A stretch of DNA of 6,577 nucleotides from Deltaproteobacteria bacterium (GTDB lineage Bacteria > Desulfobacterota > Binatia > UBA9968): positions 1-6,577 of the forward strand of contig VBLN01000262.1 in the NCBI GenBank assembly GCA_005878685.1, given 5' to 3'. The notes beneath the pieces were generated by a model. It was not told the origin of the DNA. It searched no databases and saw only the letters and a list, made by a program, of their open reading frames with translations. Positions 1 through 6,324 of this stretch are shown here, piece by piece (position 1 is the first letter of the stretch; each line of letters starts with the position of its first letter). A program made the translations under genes and the position numbers.

Positions 1-19
1 AACAAAATCCGCATCCCTG

Positions 20-312
20 TCAATCGCTCGTTTTCACACTATCCCTCATCCAGTCCCATTCACGCGCCAATCCCTCTTCCAAGGCGATTCTAGGCACAAA
101 TCCCAGTCTTTTGCATGCCCGCGCCGTTTGAGCTTCCGTATGACACACATCTCCCTGCTGCCGTCCAAAGGTTCTGACCTTACCCTTCATTCCCGAGATG
201 CTCTCCATCATTTCTGATGATCTTGTTCAGTGAGATTCGAGCGCTGTTCCACGAAGCAAAAATGGCGTTGACCTGCAATAAAACCCGCTACGCCCGTAAC
301 TAGGGATTTCAC
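20..312 (-). pseudogene. Internally deleted, frameshifted remnant of an NAD-dependent sugar epimerase/dehydratase (extended SDR family)
   Basis: A GTG at 312-310 overlaps the gmhB TGA and opens with MKSLVTGVAGFIAG, the TGxxGFI dinucleotide-binding motif that starts extended SDR epimerases. That frame ends after 34 codons at 208-210. Residues typical of the C-terminal third of the same family follow in other frames: NSARISLNKIIR (about 248-213), then from the ATG at 211-209 a 63-residue stretch with GMKGKVRTFGRQQGDVCHTE and LGFVPRIALEEGL, ending at 20-22. The last shift looks like one extra base near 212, because removing it reads IIRMMESISG smoothly. Intact relatives have roughly 310-320 residues, so some 650 bp appear to be lost between the N-terminal motif and the C-terminal part. 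The Tyr-x-x-x-Lys catalytic region is absent, so no activity is expected. Sugar specificity cannot be told. The N-terminal and C-terminal matches are clear by eye; the exact deletion joint is not. Confidence 0.75.
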
Positions 313-893
313 CTGTGCTCGTCGCCCCTTCTTTGGAAGTCAACTATAATCCATTGCGCGGCTTGCCAAAGATCCGCGGCAGTATAGTCAGCAGCATCTA
401 CCGCGTCATGAACTCCTTCTCTCTGACCACTATGAATGAGCACTCCTCTGGCTCCGATGCCGGCAGCCAGCCCCATATCGCCCGATCGATCTCCCACGAC
501 ATACGACAGTTGGAGATCCAGATTCAGCTCTGTAGCAGCCCGTAGAGCCATGCCCACATTCGGCTTTCGGCAATCACAGGAACGCCGGTAAGCATCGATC
601 CCTTCTGTGGGATGATGCGGGCAATAATAGATCCCGTCCAGAAAGGTGCCCGACTTAGCCAGTCGATCTTCCAATTCATGGTGAATTTGTTGAAGATCTT
701 TCTCTCGTAAGAAACCGCGCGCCACAGCCGACTGATTCGTCACTACAACAACTTTGAATCCGTTGCGGCGCAGCAATTGAATCGACTTCGGAACCCGCGG
801 CAAGACCTCCATCTGGTCCAAGGAGATCAGAAAATCGACCTCGCGAATCAATGTTCCATCCCGATCGACGAAGACTGCAGGCGCTCCGGCCAT
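309..893 (-). CDS. gmhB: D-glycero-D-manno-heptose-1,7-bisphosphate 7-phosphatase (HAD superfamily)
   Basis: This cytoplasmic enzyme removes the 7-phosphate of D-glycero-D-manno-heptose 1,7-bisphosphate, a step toward the ADP-heptose used in the LPS inner core. The 194-residue length is normal for the family. HAD motif I is DRDGT, with nucleophile Asp10 and general acid Asp12. Motif II is VTNQS (Thr52). The zinc loop has Cys91, His93, Cys106 and Cys108, followed by CRKP with motif III Lys110. Motif IV is GDRSGDM (Asp135 and Asp139). The CxH...CxC zinc loop separates GmhB from the related histidinol phosphatase and other HAD proteins only in part, so the LPS neighbourhood supports the heptose role. 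The ATG start has a good AGGAG 7 nt upstream. The gene lies 18 nt after lpxK, and its TGA overlaps the GTG of the broken epimerase. Preference for the alpha or beta anomer cannot be judged. All key residues are present. Confidence 0.93.
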   Translation of the reverse strand: MAGAPAVFVDRDGTLIREVDFLISLDQMEVLPRVPKSIQLLRRNGFKVVVVTNQSAVARGFLREKDLQQIHHELEDRLAKSGTFLDGIYYCPHHPTEGIDAYRRSCDCRKPNVGMALRAATELNLDLQLSYVVGDRSGDMGLAAGIGARGVLIHSGQREGVHDAVDAADYTAADLWQAAQWIIVDFQRRGDEHR

Positions 894-900
894 CTCAGCG

Positions 901-905
901 CTCCT
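901..905 (-). promoter_or_regulatory. Shine-Dalgarno site of gmhB
   Basis: AGGAG on the minus strand lies 7 nt before the gmhB ATG at 893-891, inside the 18-nt gap after lpxK. It is the clearest ribosome binding site in the window and supports the chosen start. Confidence 0.7.
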
Positions 906-911
906 GAAACC

Positions 912-2000
912 TCAGTGGCTTCCCTTCTTCGCCTTGACAACTTCCTCAACCGCCCGGATCAGAGGGCTCCCATTTTCAACCGCCATCTCGACGCGCAAAG
1001 CCAAGAGCTTCTCCTTCGGAAAGGGAAATCGGATCAACTTCAATATATCCTTCTCGGTCGTAACGATCAGCTCCGCACGCCGAGCCGCCCGAGTGATCCT
1101 CTGCCAGTCCTGCGCCGAGTAGATGTGATGGTCCGGGAATTCGATCGTATCTACGATTTCTCCTTCCCAATCCTGGATCATGCGGTAAAAAGACGCAGGG
1201 TCGGAAATAGCCGAGACGGTCAAGATCTTCCTCCTGTCCAAAAGGCTCAAAGGGTACTTTTTCCACTGCTTCCCGTCCGGGGTAAAAAGACCCGTGGCCT
1301 GAAGAGCGCCAAAGAAGATCGTCTCCTTGGGATAACCGCCCAAAACCGACTCCCATCTTTCTCTGGCGCCGGTGATGAGATAAAAACTCGCCCTCCCCAG
1401 AGCCTCTCGGGATTCCCGAAAGGGGCCCGCCGGTAATAGCCATCCCCCCCAATCCGTACCCAGAAGCAAGAGGTCGAGGTCCCTCTTTAACTGACGATGC
1501 TGGAATCCGTCATCCAAAAGGAAGATATCTATCTCGGCAGCGCGCAGCAATTGACTCCCCGCTTCGTGTCGCCTTCTCCCGACTCCTACCCTTTGGCCAT
1601 AGATTCCCGCCATCATAGCCGGCTCATCTCCGGCGTCACTGGACTGACCTTCTTTTCCTATGGATTCAGGATGATTGACCTCCAGACCCAAGATTTGGAT
1701 CCCCTTCCCCCTCCTCTTATAGCCCCGACTCAAGATCGCGACCTTGTATCCCCGCTGACGCAGCTCCTCGGCCAGCCACAAAGTCGTAGGCGTCTTGCCT
1801 GTGCCTCCCACGGTCAGATTGCCCACACTGACCACCGCGCGCGGGAGGCTGCGTGTTCGCACCCACCCGAGAAAATAGAGAAAATCGAGAACCCGAACGG
1901 CCAACCAGTAAAGTAAAGAAACCGGGAGAACCAAAAGCCAGAGCAGACGACTTAACAGATCTTTGTGATTCCAAACCCTTCGAATCCAAGATTCATTCAT
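912..2000 (-). CDS. lpxK: Tetraacyldisaccharide 4'-kinase (lipid A biosynthesis)
   Basis: LpxK transfers the ATP gamma-phosphate to the 4' position of the tetraacyl disaccharide 1-phosphate made by LpxB, giving lipid IVA at the cytoplasmic face of the inner membrane. Counted from the ATG, the protein has 362 residues, normal for the family. A hydrophobic segment at about 15-46 matches the known N-terminal membrane anchor. It is followed by the P-loop GNLTVGGTGKTP (60-71), SRGYKRR, GDEP, the signature DDGFQHR (163-169), and a C-terminal VTTEKDILKL block. These motifs are specific to LpxK. The ATG at 2000-1998 is directly preceded by an in-frame TTG (2003-2001) that could serve instead. The frame is open further up to 2067 but has no ATG, GTG or other TTG, so the start is fixed to within one codon. 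No strong Shine-Dalgarno is seen. The gene follows waaA after 84 nt, the widest spacer in the block. Confidence 0.95.
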   Translation of the reverse strand: MNESWIRRVWNHKDLLSRLLWLLVLPVSLLYWLAVRVLDFLYFLGWVRTRSLPRAVVSVGNLTVGGTGKTPTTLWLAEELRQRGYKVAILSRGYKRRGKGIQILGLEVNHPESIGKEGQSSDAGDEPAMMAGIYGQRVGVGRRRHEAGSQLLRAAEIDIFLLDDGFQHRQLKRDLDLLLLGTDWGGWLLPAGPFRESREALGRASFYLITGARERWESVLGGYPKETIFFGALQATGLFTPDGKQWKKYPLSLLDRRKILTVSAISDPASFYRMIQDWEGEIVDTIEFPDHHIYSAQDWQRITRAARRAELIVTTEKDILKLIRFPFPKEKLLALRVEMAVENGSPLIRAVEEVVKAKKGSH

Positions 2001-2084
2001 CAAACTCTGACGTCGCCCTAAGTCAGCAGGCGCACAAGGCCTTAGGCGCTGTAGAACACATTGTCTCTATGACCTCATGCCGAG
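2001..2084 (-). other. Spacer between waaA and lpxK with a weak inverted repeat
   Basis: This 84-nt stretch is the longest non-coding gap between intact genes here. It holds a 6-bp inverted repeat, CCTAAG at 2017-2022 and CTTAGG at 2041-2046, with an 18-nt loop, and the short palindrome AAGGCCTT at 2036-2043. There is no following T-run on the minus strand, so it does not look like an intrinsic terminator. I see no convincing -35/-10 pair. It may only be an untranslated spacer or an mRNA hairpin. Confidence 0.35.
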
Positions 2085-3380
2085 CTACAATCCATCGAGG
2101 TATCGATCAATCAGCTCCATGCTCCGCTCCACCACGCCATGATCCTCTTCGACCACACGGTAAGCGATCTCACCCATGCTCTCAGCCCTTGCCGGATGAT
2201 TTAGGATGATCGATATCTCACGAATGAGATCTTCTCTTCCTTTTACCTCGACTGCGCCTCCTCGCTGCTTCATCGCCGACGCCATACCGGCAAAATTCGT
2301 CATGTAAGGGCCAAAAAGAATAGGCTTGCGGAAACGAGCGGGCTCGACAAGATTATGCCCTCCCGCATCAATAAGACTGCCACCCACAAACGCGACGCTC
2401 GCAAAGGCATACATAGCCTGGAGGTCGCCGAGTGTATCCAAAAACAGGACATCGGGGAGGCTCCCTTGTGCTCCATTCATGCGGCTTTTCTTCTCGTATT
2501 GGACCGCGCTCCTTCTCAGCAATCTTTCGACCTCATCAAAACGCTGCGGGTGCCTGGGCGCCAGAACCATCTTGAGAGCGGGAAAAGACGGCTTGAGAGA
2601 AAACACATCCAACAAAATCTCCTCTTCTCCCTGGTGCGTACTCCCGACTACGAGAATTTGCTCTCCCTTTTCGCTCTCAAACTTCAAGCCTGTCTCCGGA
2701 CTTTCGTCCCCGTTCGCGGCTCCATCCTCCCAGGGAGAATGCTTGAGACTCCCGGTAATGCGAACCCTCTCAGAGTCCGCTCCTAAACCGACCATCCGCA
2801 TCGCGTCTCCCTCGGTTTGCATCCCGGCGGCGGCGAACTGGCGGACGACCTGGGAAAAGAAGGGACGAAAGATGGAATAGCGATAAAAGGCGCGCGGAGA
2901 GATTCGACCACTCAGCAGAACGGCGGGGATGCCTCTCCGGTAGGCGATCCGCAGGAGATTGGGCCATATCTCTGTCTCCAAAAGGATCAAAATAGAAGGC
3001 TCAAACCGCCTTAGGGCTCTGCGCACAATCCACGGGTGGTCCAAAGGCAGGTAGACAACGCCATCCACGGCCTGCACCGCCTGCCGCGCGATCTCACCTC
3101 CCGTGGCGGTAAAAGTGGACAGAAGAATCTTTCGCTCCGGGAACCTTTTCTTGAGCCGCCCAGCCAAATTTCTGGCCGAAAGAACCTCACCGACCGAAAC
3201 CGCATGAATCCAAATGGGCCGGGACCCTCGCAGCCGTTCCCAAGCCTCCCGAGGATAGAATCCGATCCGTTGAAAGAATCCTTTGCGGAACCTTCCGCCT
3301 AGCAGGGCAAAAAAAGGAAGCAGCGGCAAAAATAGAACGAGGCACACCGTGAGCAATAAATTGTAAAGCCAATAGATCAT
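2085..3380 (-). CDS. waaA: 3-deoxy-D-manno-octulosonic acid (Kdo) transferase, GT30 family
   Basis: WaaA (KdtA) transfers one or more Kdo residues from CMP-Kdo to lipid IVA, the first step of the LPS inner core. It acts at the cytoplasmic face of the inner membrane. At 431 residues it is of usual length. An N-terminal hydrophobic anchor (about 2-28) precedes a GT-B fold. In the N-domain, IHAVSVGEV holds the expected catalytic base Glu65, followed by LLSTFTATGG (87-96) and ILLETEIWPN (132-141). The C-domain has VVGSTHQGEEE, APRHPQR, FVGGSLIDAGGHNLVEPA with the donor-binding His342-Asn343 and Glu346, and FGPYMTNF. The ATG at 3380-3378 begins 6 nt after the msbA stop, with only a weak GAG upstream, so translation may depend on coupling to msbA. 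One small oddity is SLKHS at 211-215, where many relatives have SLKFD. The number of Kdo units added cannot be read from the sequence. Confidence 0.95.
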   Translation of the reverse strand: MIYWLYNLLLTVCLVLFLPLLPFFALLGGRFRKGFFQRIGFYPREAWERLRGSRPIWIHAVSVGEVLSARNLAGRLKKRFPERKILLSTFTATGGEIARQAVQAVDGVVYLPLDHPWIVRRALRRFEPSILILLETEIWPNLLRIAYRRGIPAVLLSGRISPRAFYRYSIFRPFFSQVVRQFAAAGMQTEGDAMRMVGLGADSERVRITGSLKHSPWEDGAANGDESPETGLKFESEKGEQILVVGSTHQGEEEILLDVFSLKPSFPALKMVLAPRHPQRFDEVERLLRRSAVQYEKKSRMNGAQGSLPDVLFLDTLGDLQAMYAFASVAFVGGSLIDAGGHNLVEPARFRKPILFGPYMTNFAGMASAMKQRGGAVEVKGREDLIREISIILNHPARAESMGEIAYRVVEEDHGVVERSMELIDRYLDGL

Positions 3381-3386
3381 GGAGAC

Positions 3387-5141
3387 TCAATGCAAGGTCT
3401 TGCTACGGGGATTTTTATCGTCCTCCAAAAGCTGCAGAGTGTAGAGCCGGCTGTACTCCGACTTCCGAGCCAACAATTCCTCGTGCGTTCCCTCTTCAAC
3501 GATCGACCCATCAACCAACACGACAATACGATTCGCCTTGCGAATCGTGGAGAGCCGATGAGCAATCACCAAGACGGTACGCCCCACCATGAGCAGCTCC
3601 AGCGCTTCTTGCACCAGCCGCTCGGACTCCGAATCCAAGGACGACGTCGCTTCATCCAGAATAAGAATGGGGGCGTTTTTCAATAAGGCCCGTGCAATCG
3701 CCAATCTCTGCCGCTGCCCTCCGGACAACCTCGTTCCCATCTCACCGATGAACGTGTCGTAGCCTTGAGGCATCGCTATGATAAAGTCGTGCGCATGGGC
3801 GGCTCTGGCAGCAGCCACGATATGCTCCATATCCCTGGTAGGGTCTCCATAAGCAATGTTATTTCTGACCGTGTCGTTGAAAAGGAACGTGTTCTGCGTG
3901 ACGATCCCAATTTGAGATCGGAGAGACTCCAAAGTGACATCTCGAATATCGACTCCGTCTATGGTAATCCTTCCCGACCCGACATCGTAGAAACGCGGGA
4001 TCAGATCCCCTAACGTACTTTTTCCCACCCCGCTGACGCCGACCAAGGCCACCATCTCGCCCGCCCTTATCTTTAGGTCGATGTTTCTCAAAACAAGTTT
4101 GCGCCCATATCCGAAGCTGACTTTCTGGAACTCAATCTCCTGCGAAAAGGGCGCGGCCGGGCTGGCACTCGCGCGCGTCCGGATTTCCGGCTGCTCATCC
4201 AAGATCTCAAAAACTCTCTCGGCACCGACAATACCCTGTTGGATCGCCGTATACGTTCTCGTCAAATTCCGGAATGGCTGGTACATGAGAAACATCGCCG
4301 TCATAAAGGCCCAAAACTCCCCAGGAGTGCGACCGCCGCCGATGACACTGAAACCGCTATACCAAACCATTTCCCCGATGCCGAATGAGGCTAGCAATTC
4401 CATTGCCGGCTGCACCACCGACCTCATGCGACTCGCCCTGATGGACTGTTTAAACAGTTTCTGATTTTCCCCAGTAAATCTCTCGCTCTCATACTGCTCC
4501 ATGCCGAAGGCCTTGACGATCCGATTGCCTTGGATGCTTTCCTGGAGAAGGTTCGTAAGGGTTCCGGTTGTCACTTGCCCCCGCCTCGTGAACCGCTTGA
4601 TTTTTCTTGTCAGCCGGAGGATCGGCAAGATCGATGCCGGAAAGACAATAGAAGCGATCACCGCTAAAACCCAATCCTTCAGGAAGACCACCACGATTAA
4701 AACGATCAGGGACATCGCATCGCGGATGAGAGAGGCTACGGAATCGGTGAGTGCGGCGCGCACCAAGGCGACATCGCTATTGACCCGAGAGATGAGGGTC
4801 CCGGTTGGATGGCGTTGAAAAAACGAAAGGGAAAGCGTCTGCAAATGATGGTTCAGGGCATTGCGGACATCATTAACAATCCTCAGCCCGACATAATCTG
4901 TGAGATAACTTTGGCCAAAATTCGTCAGGCCGCGAAAAGCAAACAGCCCGATAATGACAAAGGGAAAATAGAATAGCGCGTGCTGATCTTTCCGAGCAAA
5001 GATATCATCGAACACGTGCTGAACAAGAAAGGGCACCGCTCCGTTCGTGGAGCTGAACCCCAGCATGCAGATCATGGCCAAAGAGAAGTGGGGCCAGAGA
5101 TAGGGCCTAAGATATCGCAGCAACCGACGATAGGTCTCCAA
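3387..5141 (-). CDS. msbA: Lipid A export ABC transporter, fused permease/ATPase (MsbA type)
   Basis: This homodimeric ABC exporter is expected to flip core-lipid A from the inner to the outer leaflet of the inner membrane. Of its 584 residues, about 1-320 form the six-helix ABC transmembrane type 1 domain and about 335-575 the nucleotide-binding domain. The latter shows Walker A GVSGVGKST (368-376), Q-loop Gln416, signature LSGGQ (472-476), Walker B ILILDE with catalytic Glu497, and H-loop His528. All catalytic residues are intact. The start is a TTG with GGAAGG 6 nt upstream; a stop lies five codons further up, and the first in-frame ATG (codon 22) would cut the first membrane helix. Similar ABC half-transporters export peptides or drugs, but the position between lpxB and waaA makes lipid A the likely cargo. 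The spacer to lpxB is 39 nt and to waaA 6 nt. Confidence 0.92.
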   Translation of the reverse strand: METYRRLLRYLRPYLWPHFSLAMICMLGFSSTNGAVPFLVQHVFDDIFARKDQHALFYFPFVIIGLFAFRGLTNFGQSYLTDYVGLRIVNDVRNALNHHLQTLSLSFFQRHPTGTLISRVNSDVALVRAALTDSVASLIRDAMSLIVLIVVVFLKDWVLAVIASIVFPASILPILRLTRKIKRFTRRGQVTTGTLTNLLQESIQGNRIVKAFGMEQYESERFTGENQKLFKQSIRASRMRSVVQPAMELLASFGIGEMVWYSGFSVIGGGRTPGEFWAFMTAMFLMYQPFRNLTRTYTAIQQGIVGAERVFEILDEQPEIRTRASASPAAPFSQEIEFQKVSFGYGRKLVLRNIDLKIRAGEMVALVGVSGVGKSTLGDLIPRFYDVGSGRITIDGVDIRDVTLESLRSQIGIVTQNTFLFNDTVRNNIAYGDPTRDMEHIVAAARAAHAHDFIIAMPQGYDTFIGEMGTRLSGGQRQRLAIARALLKNAPILILDEATSSLDSESERLVQEALELLMVGRTVLVIAHRLSTIRKANRIVVLVDGSIVEEGTHEELLARKSEYSRLYTLQLLEDDKNPRSKTLH

Positions 5142-5147
5142 CTTTAA

Positions 5148-5153
5148 CCTTCC
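5148..5153 (-). promoter_or_regulatory. Shine-Dalgarno site supporting the TTG start of msbA
   Basis: GGAAGG on the minus strand lies 6 nt before the TTG at 5141-5139. It decides the start: the frame has no other usable codon upstream before the stop at 5159-5157, and a later start would remove membrane sequence. Confidence 0.65.
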
Positions 5154-5180
5154 GCTTCATCTCTTTTGGCGAACATTGTT

Positions 5181-6320
5181 CTAGTTCATCATGGAAAGTG
5201 CGATCTCAGCCACTCGTCCGGACGCGCCTGGCGAGCCCAGCTTTCTTCTGACCTCGATCAACTTTTCTGCAATCCCCTTATGCAACCCGAGATCTTGCAA
5301 GACAGCCTGGCTCTCAAAGAGAATTCTCTCGGCGGTGACATCCGCTTGAATCAGTTCGGGGACAACGGACTCTCCGGCAATGATATTGACCAGGCCAATG
5401 TAGTTGATCCGAACCAGCAACCGGGCCAGCCTATAGGTCAACCAAGATAACCGGTAAACAATAATCATCGGCCTGAGCATCAAAGCGGCCTCGAGCGTCG
5501 CCGTCCCGGAAGCGGTCCACGCAAGATCGGAGGCCTCGAGGGCATTATACGTATCCCCTTCGGAGATAGAAACTTTCGCAGGCGTCTGAGCGATCATCTC
5601 TTCCAACGAACGCCTATCAATGGTGCTGGCACGGACCAGAATGAACTGTACGTCCATCTGGCGGCTTAAGCGATCCACCGCTTCCAGCATAGTGGGAAGA
5701 TGATGATTCACTTCTTGTTTGCGACTTCCAGGGAGAAGGGCAACGGTTCTCCTGAACGGCTCCAACCCATGACGCATCAGCGTGGCTTCCCGAGGCCGGG
5801 TCGCACGGACCACGTCTAAGAGGGGATGGCCCACAAAGCTCACTCTCACGCCTTCCTTTTCGTAGAGCGGAACTTCGAACGGAAAGACCACCGCCATCCG
5901 GTCTACCCACCGAGCAATCTTGCGAATGCGCCGTTGTCGCCAAGCCCATACCTGCGGCGCGATATAATACAGCACGGGCACCCGCAATGTCTTAGCTAAA
6001 CGGGCAAGCCGCAAATTGAACTCCGGAAAGTCAATCAGGATCAGGAGGTCCGGTCTTTCCTCCCTCAACGTTCTTTGCAGTTGCCGATAGGCTCGCCAAA
6101 GTGTTTTGAGATTTCCTACGAGCTCCGTCAGTCCCATTCCGGTAAGATCGCCCATGTCCAAGGTGACTTTAATCCCTTCTCGTTTGAGTCCCTCACCGGC
6201 TACCCCGAATATTTCCAAGTCCGGATCAAGGTGGTAAAGGGACCTCACGAGGCGGGCTCCATGGAGATCTCCCGAAGCTTCACCGACAACAATCATAATT
6301 TTCTTGAGCTTCCTGGACAC
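5181..6320 (-). CDS. lpxB: Lipid-A-disaccharide synthase, GT19 family
   Basis: LpxB condenses UDP-2,3-diacylglucosamine with lipid X (2,3-diacylglucosamine 1-phosphate) to form the beta-1,6-linked lipid A disaccharide. It is a peripheral enzyme at the inner face of the inner membrane. The 379-residue length fits the family. Diagnostic stretches are GEASGDLHGA (13-22), GMGLTELVGN (61-70), LIDFPEFNLRLA with Asp97 (95-106), YYIAPQVWAW (118-127), FVGHPLLD, LLPGSRKQEV (195-204), the donor-binding ASGTATLEAAL (270-280) and NIIAGESVVPELIQ (312-325). The start is GTG, 4 nt after the stop of the upstream oxidoreductase, with GAGG 10 nt upstream inside that gene, suggesting coupled translation. An in-frame ATG at codon 9 (6296) is possible, but it would remove the basic lead-in normally present before the first strand. 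Product LpxB feeds LpxK, encoded two genes downstream. Confidence 0.96.
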   Translation of the reverse strand: MSRKLKKIMIVVGEASGDLHGARLVRSLYHLDPDLEIFGVAGEGLKREGIKVTLDMGDLTGMGLTELVGNLKTLWRAYRQLQRTLREERPDLLILIDFPEFNLRLARLAKTLRVPVLYYIAPQVWAWRQRRIRKIARWVDRMAVVFPFEVPLYEKEGVRVSFVGHPLLDVVRATRPREATLMRHGLEPFRRTVALLPGSRKQEVNHHLPTMLEAVDRLSRQMDVQFILVRASTIDRRSLEEMIAQTPAKVSISEGDTYNALEASDLAWTASGTATLEAALMLRPMIIVYRLSWLTYRLARLLVRINYIGLVNIIAGESVVPELIQADVTAERILFESQAVLQDLGLHKGIAEKLIEVRRKLGSPGASGRVAEIALSMMN

Positions 6321-6324
6321 TCCG

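Noticed and set aside
20..211. A small independent 63-residue protein
   Set aside because: Its sequence matches the C-terminal end of SDR epimerases, and the N-terminal motif of the same family lies just upstream in another frame. A broken gene explains it better than a new small protein.
275..300. Possible terminator after gmhB, because the minus strand has a G-rich stretch followed by TTTTATT
   Set aside because: The G-rich part (CGGGCGTAGCGGG) does not fold into a hairpin, and the bases encode the SDR motif TGVAGF of the epimerase remnant.
777..1436. 219-codon open frame on the plus strand across the gmhB/lpxK junction
   Set aside because: It runs antisense to two clear genes with intact motifs, its translation resembles no family I know, and it has no operon context. 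It is a shadow frame.
976..1452. 158-codon open frame on the minus strand inside lpxK
   Set aside because: It is an alternative frame of lpxK; lpxK itself carries the P-loop, DDGFQHR and the full expected length.
2326..2880. 184-codon plus-strand frame inside waaA
   Set aside because: It is antisense to waaA, has low-complexity composition, and contains no recognisable domain.
4081..4464. 127-codon plus-strand frame inside msbA
   Set aside because: It is antisense to well-conserved transporter sequence and carries no domain signal.
5112..5160. 16-codon open frame starting with ATG at 5160 as a leader peptide for msbA
   Set aside because: It overlaps the msbA Shine-Dalgarno and start, has no regulatory codon pattern, and is short enough to occur by chance.
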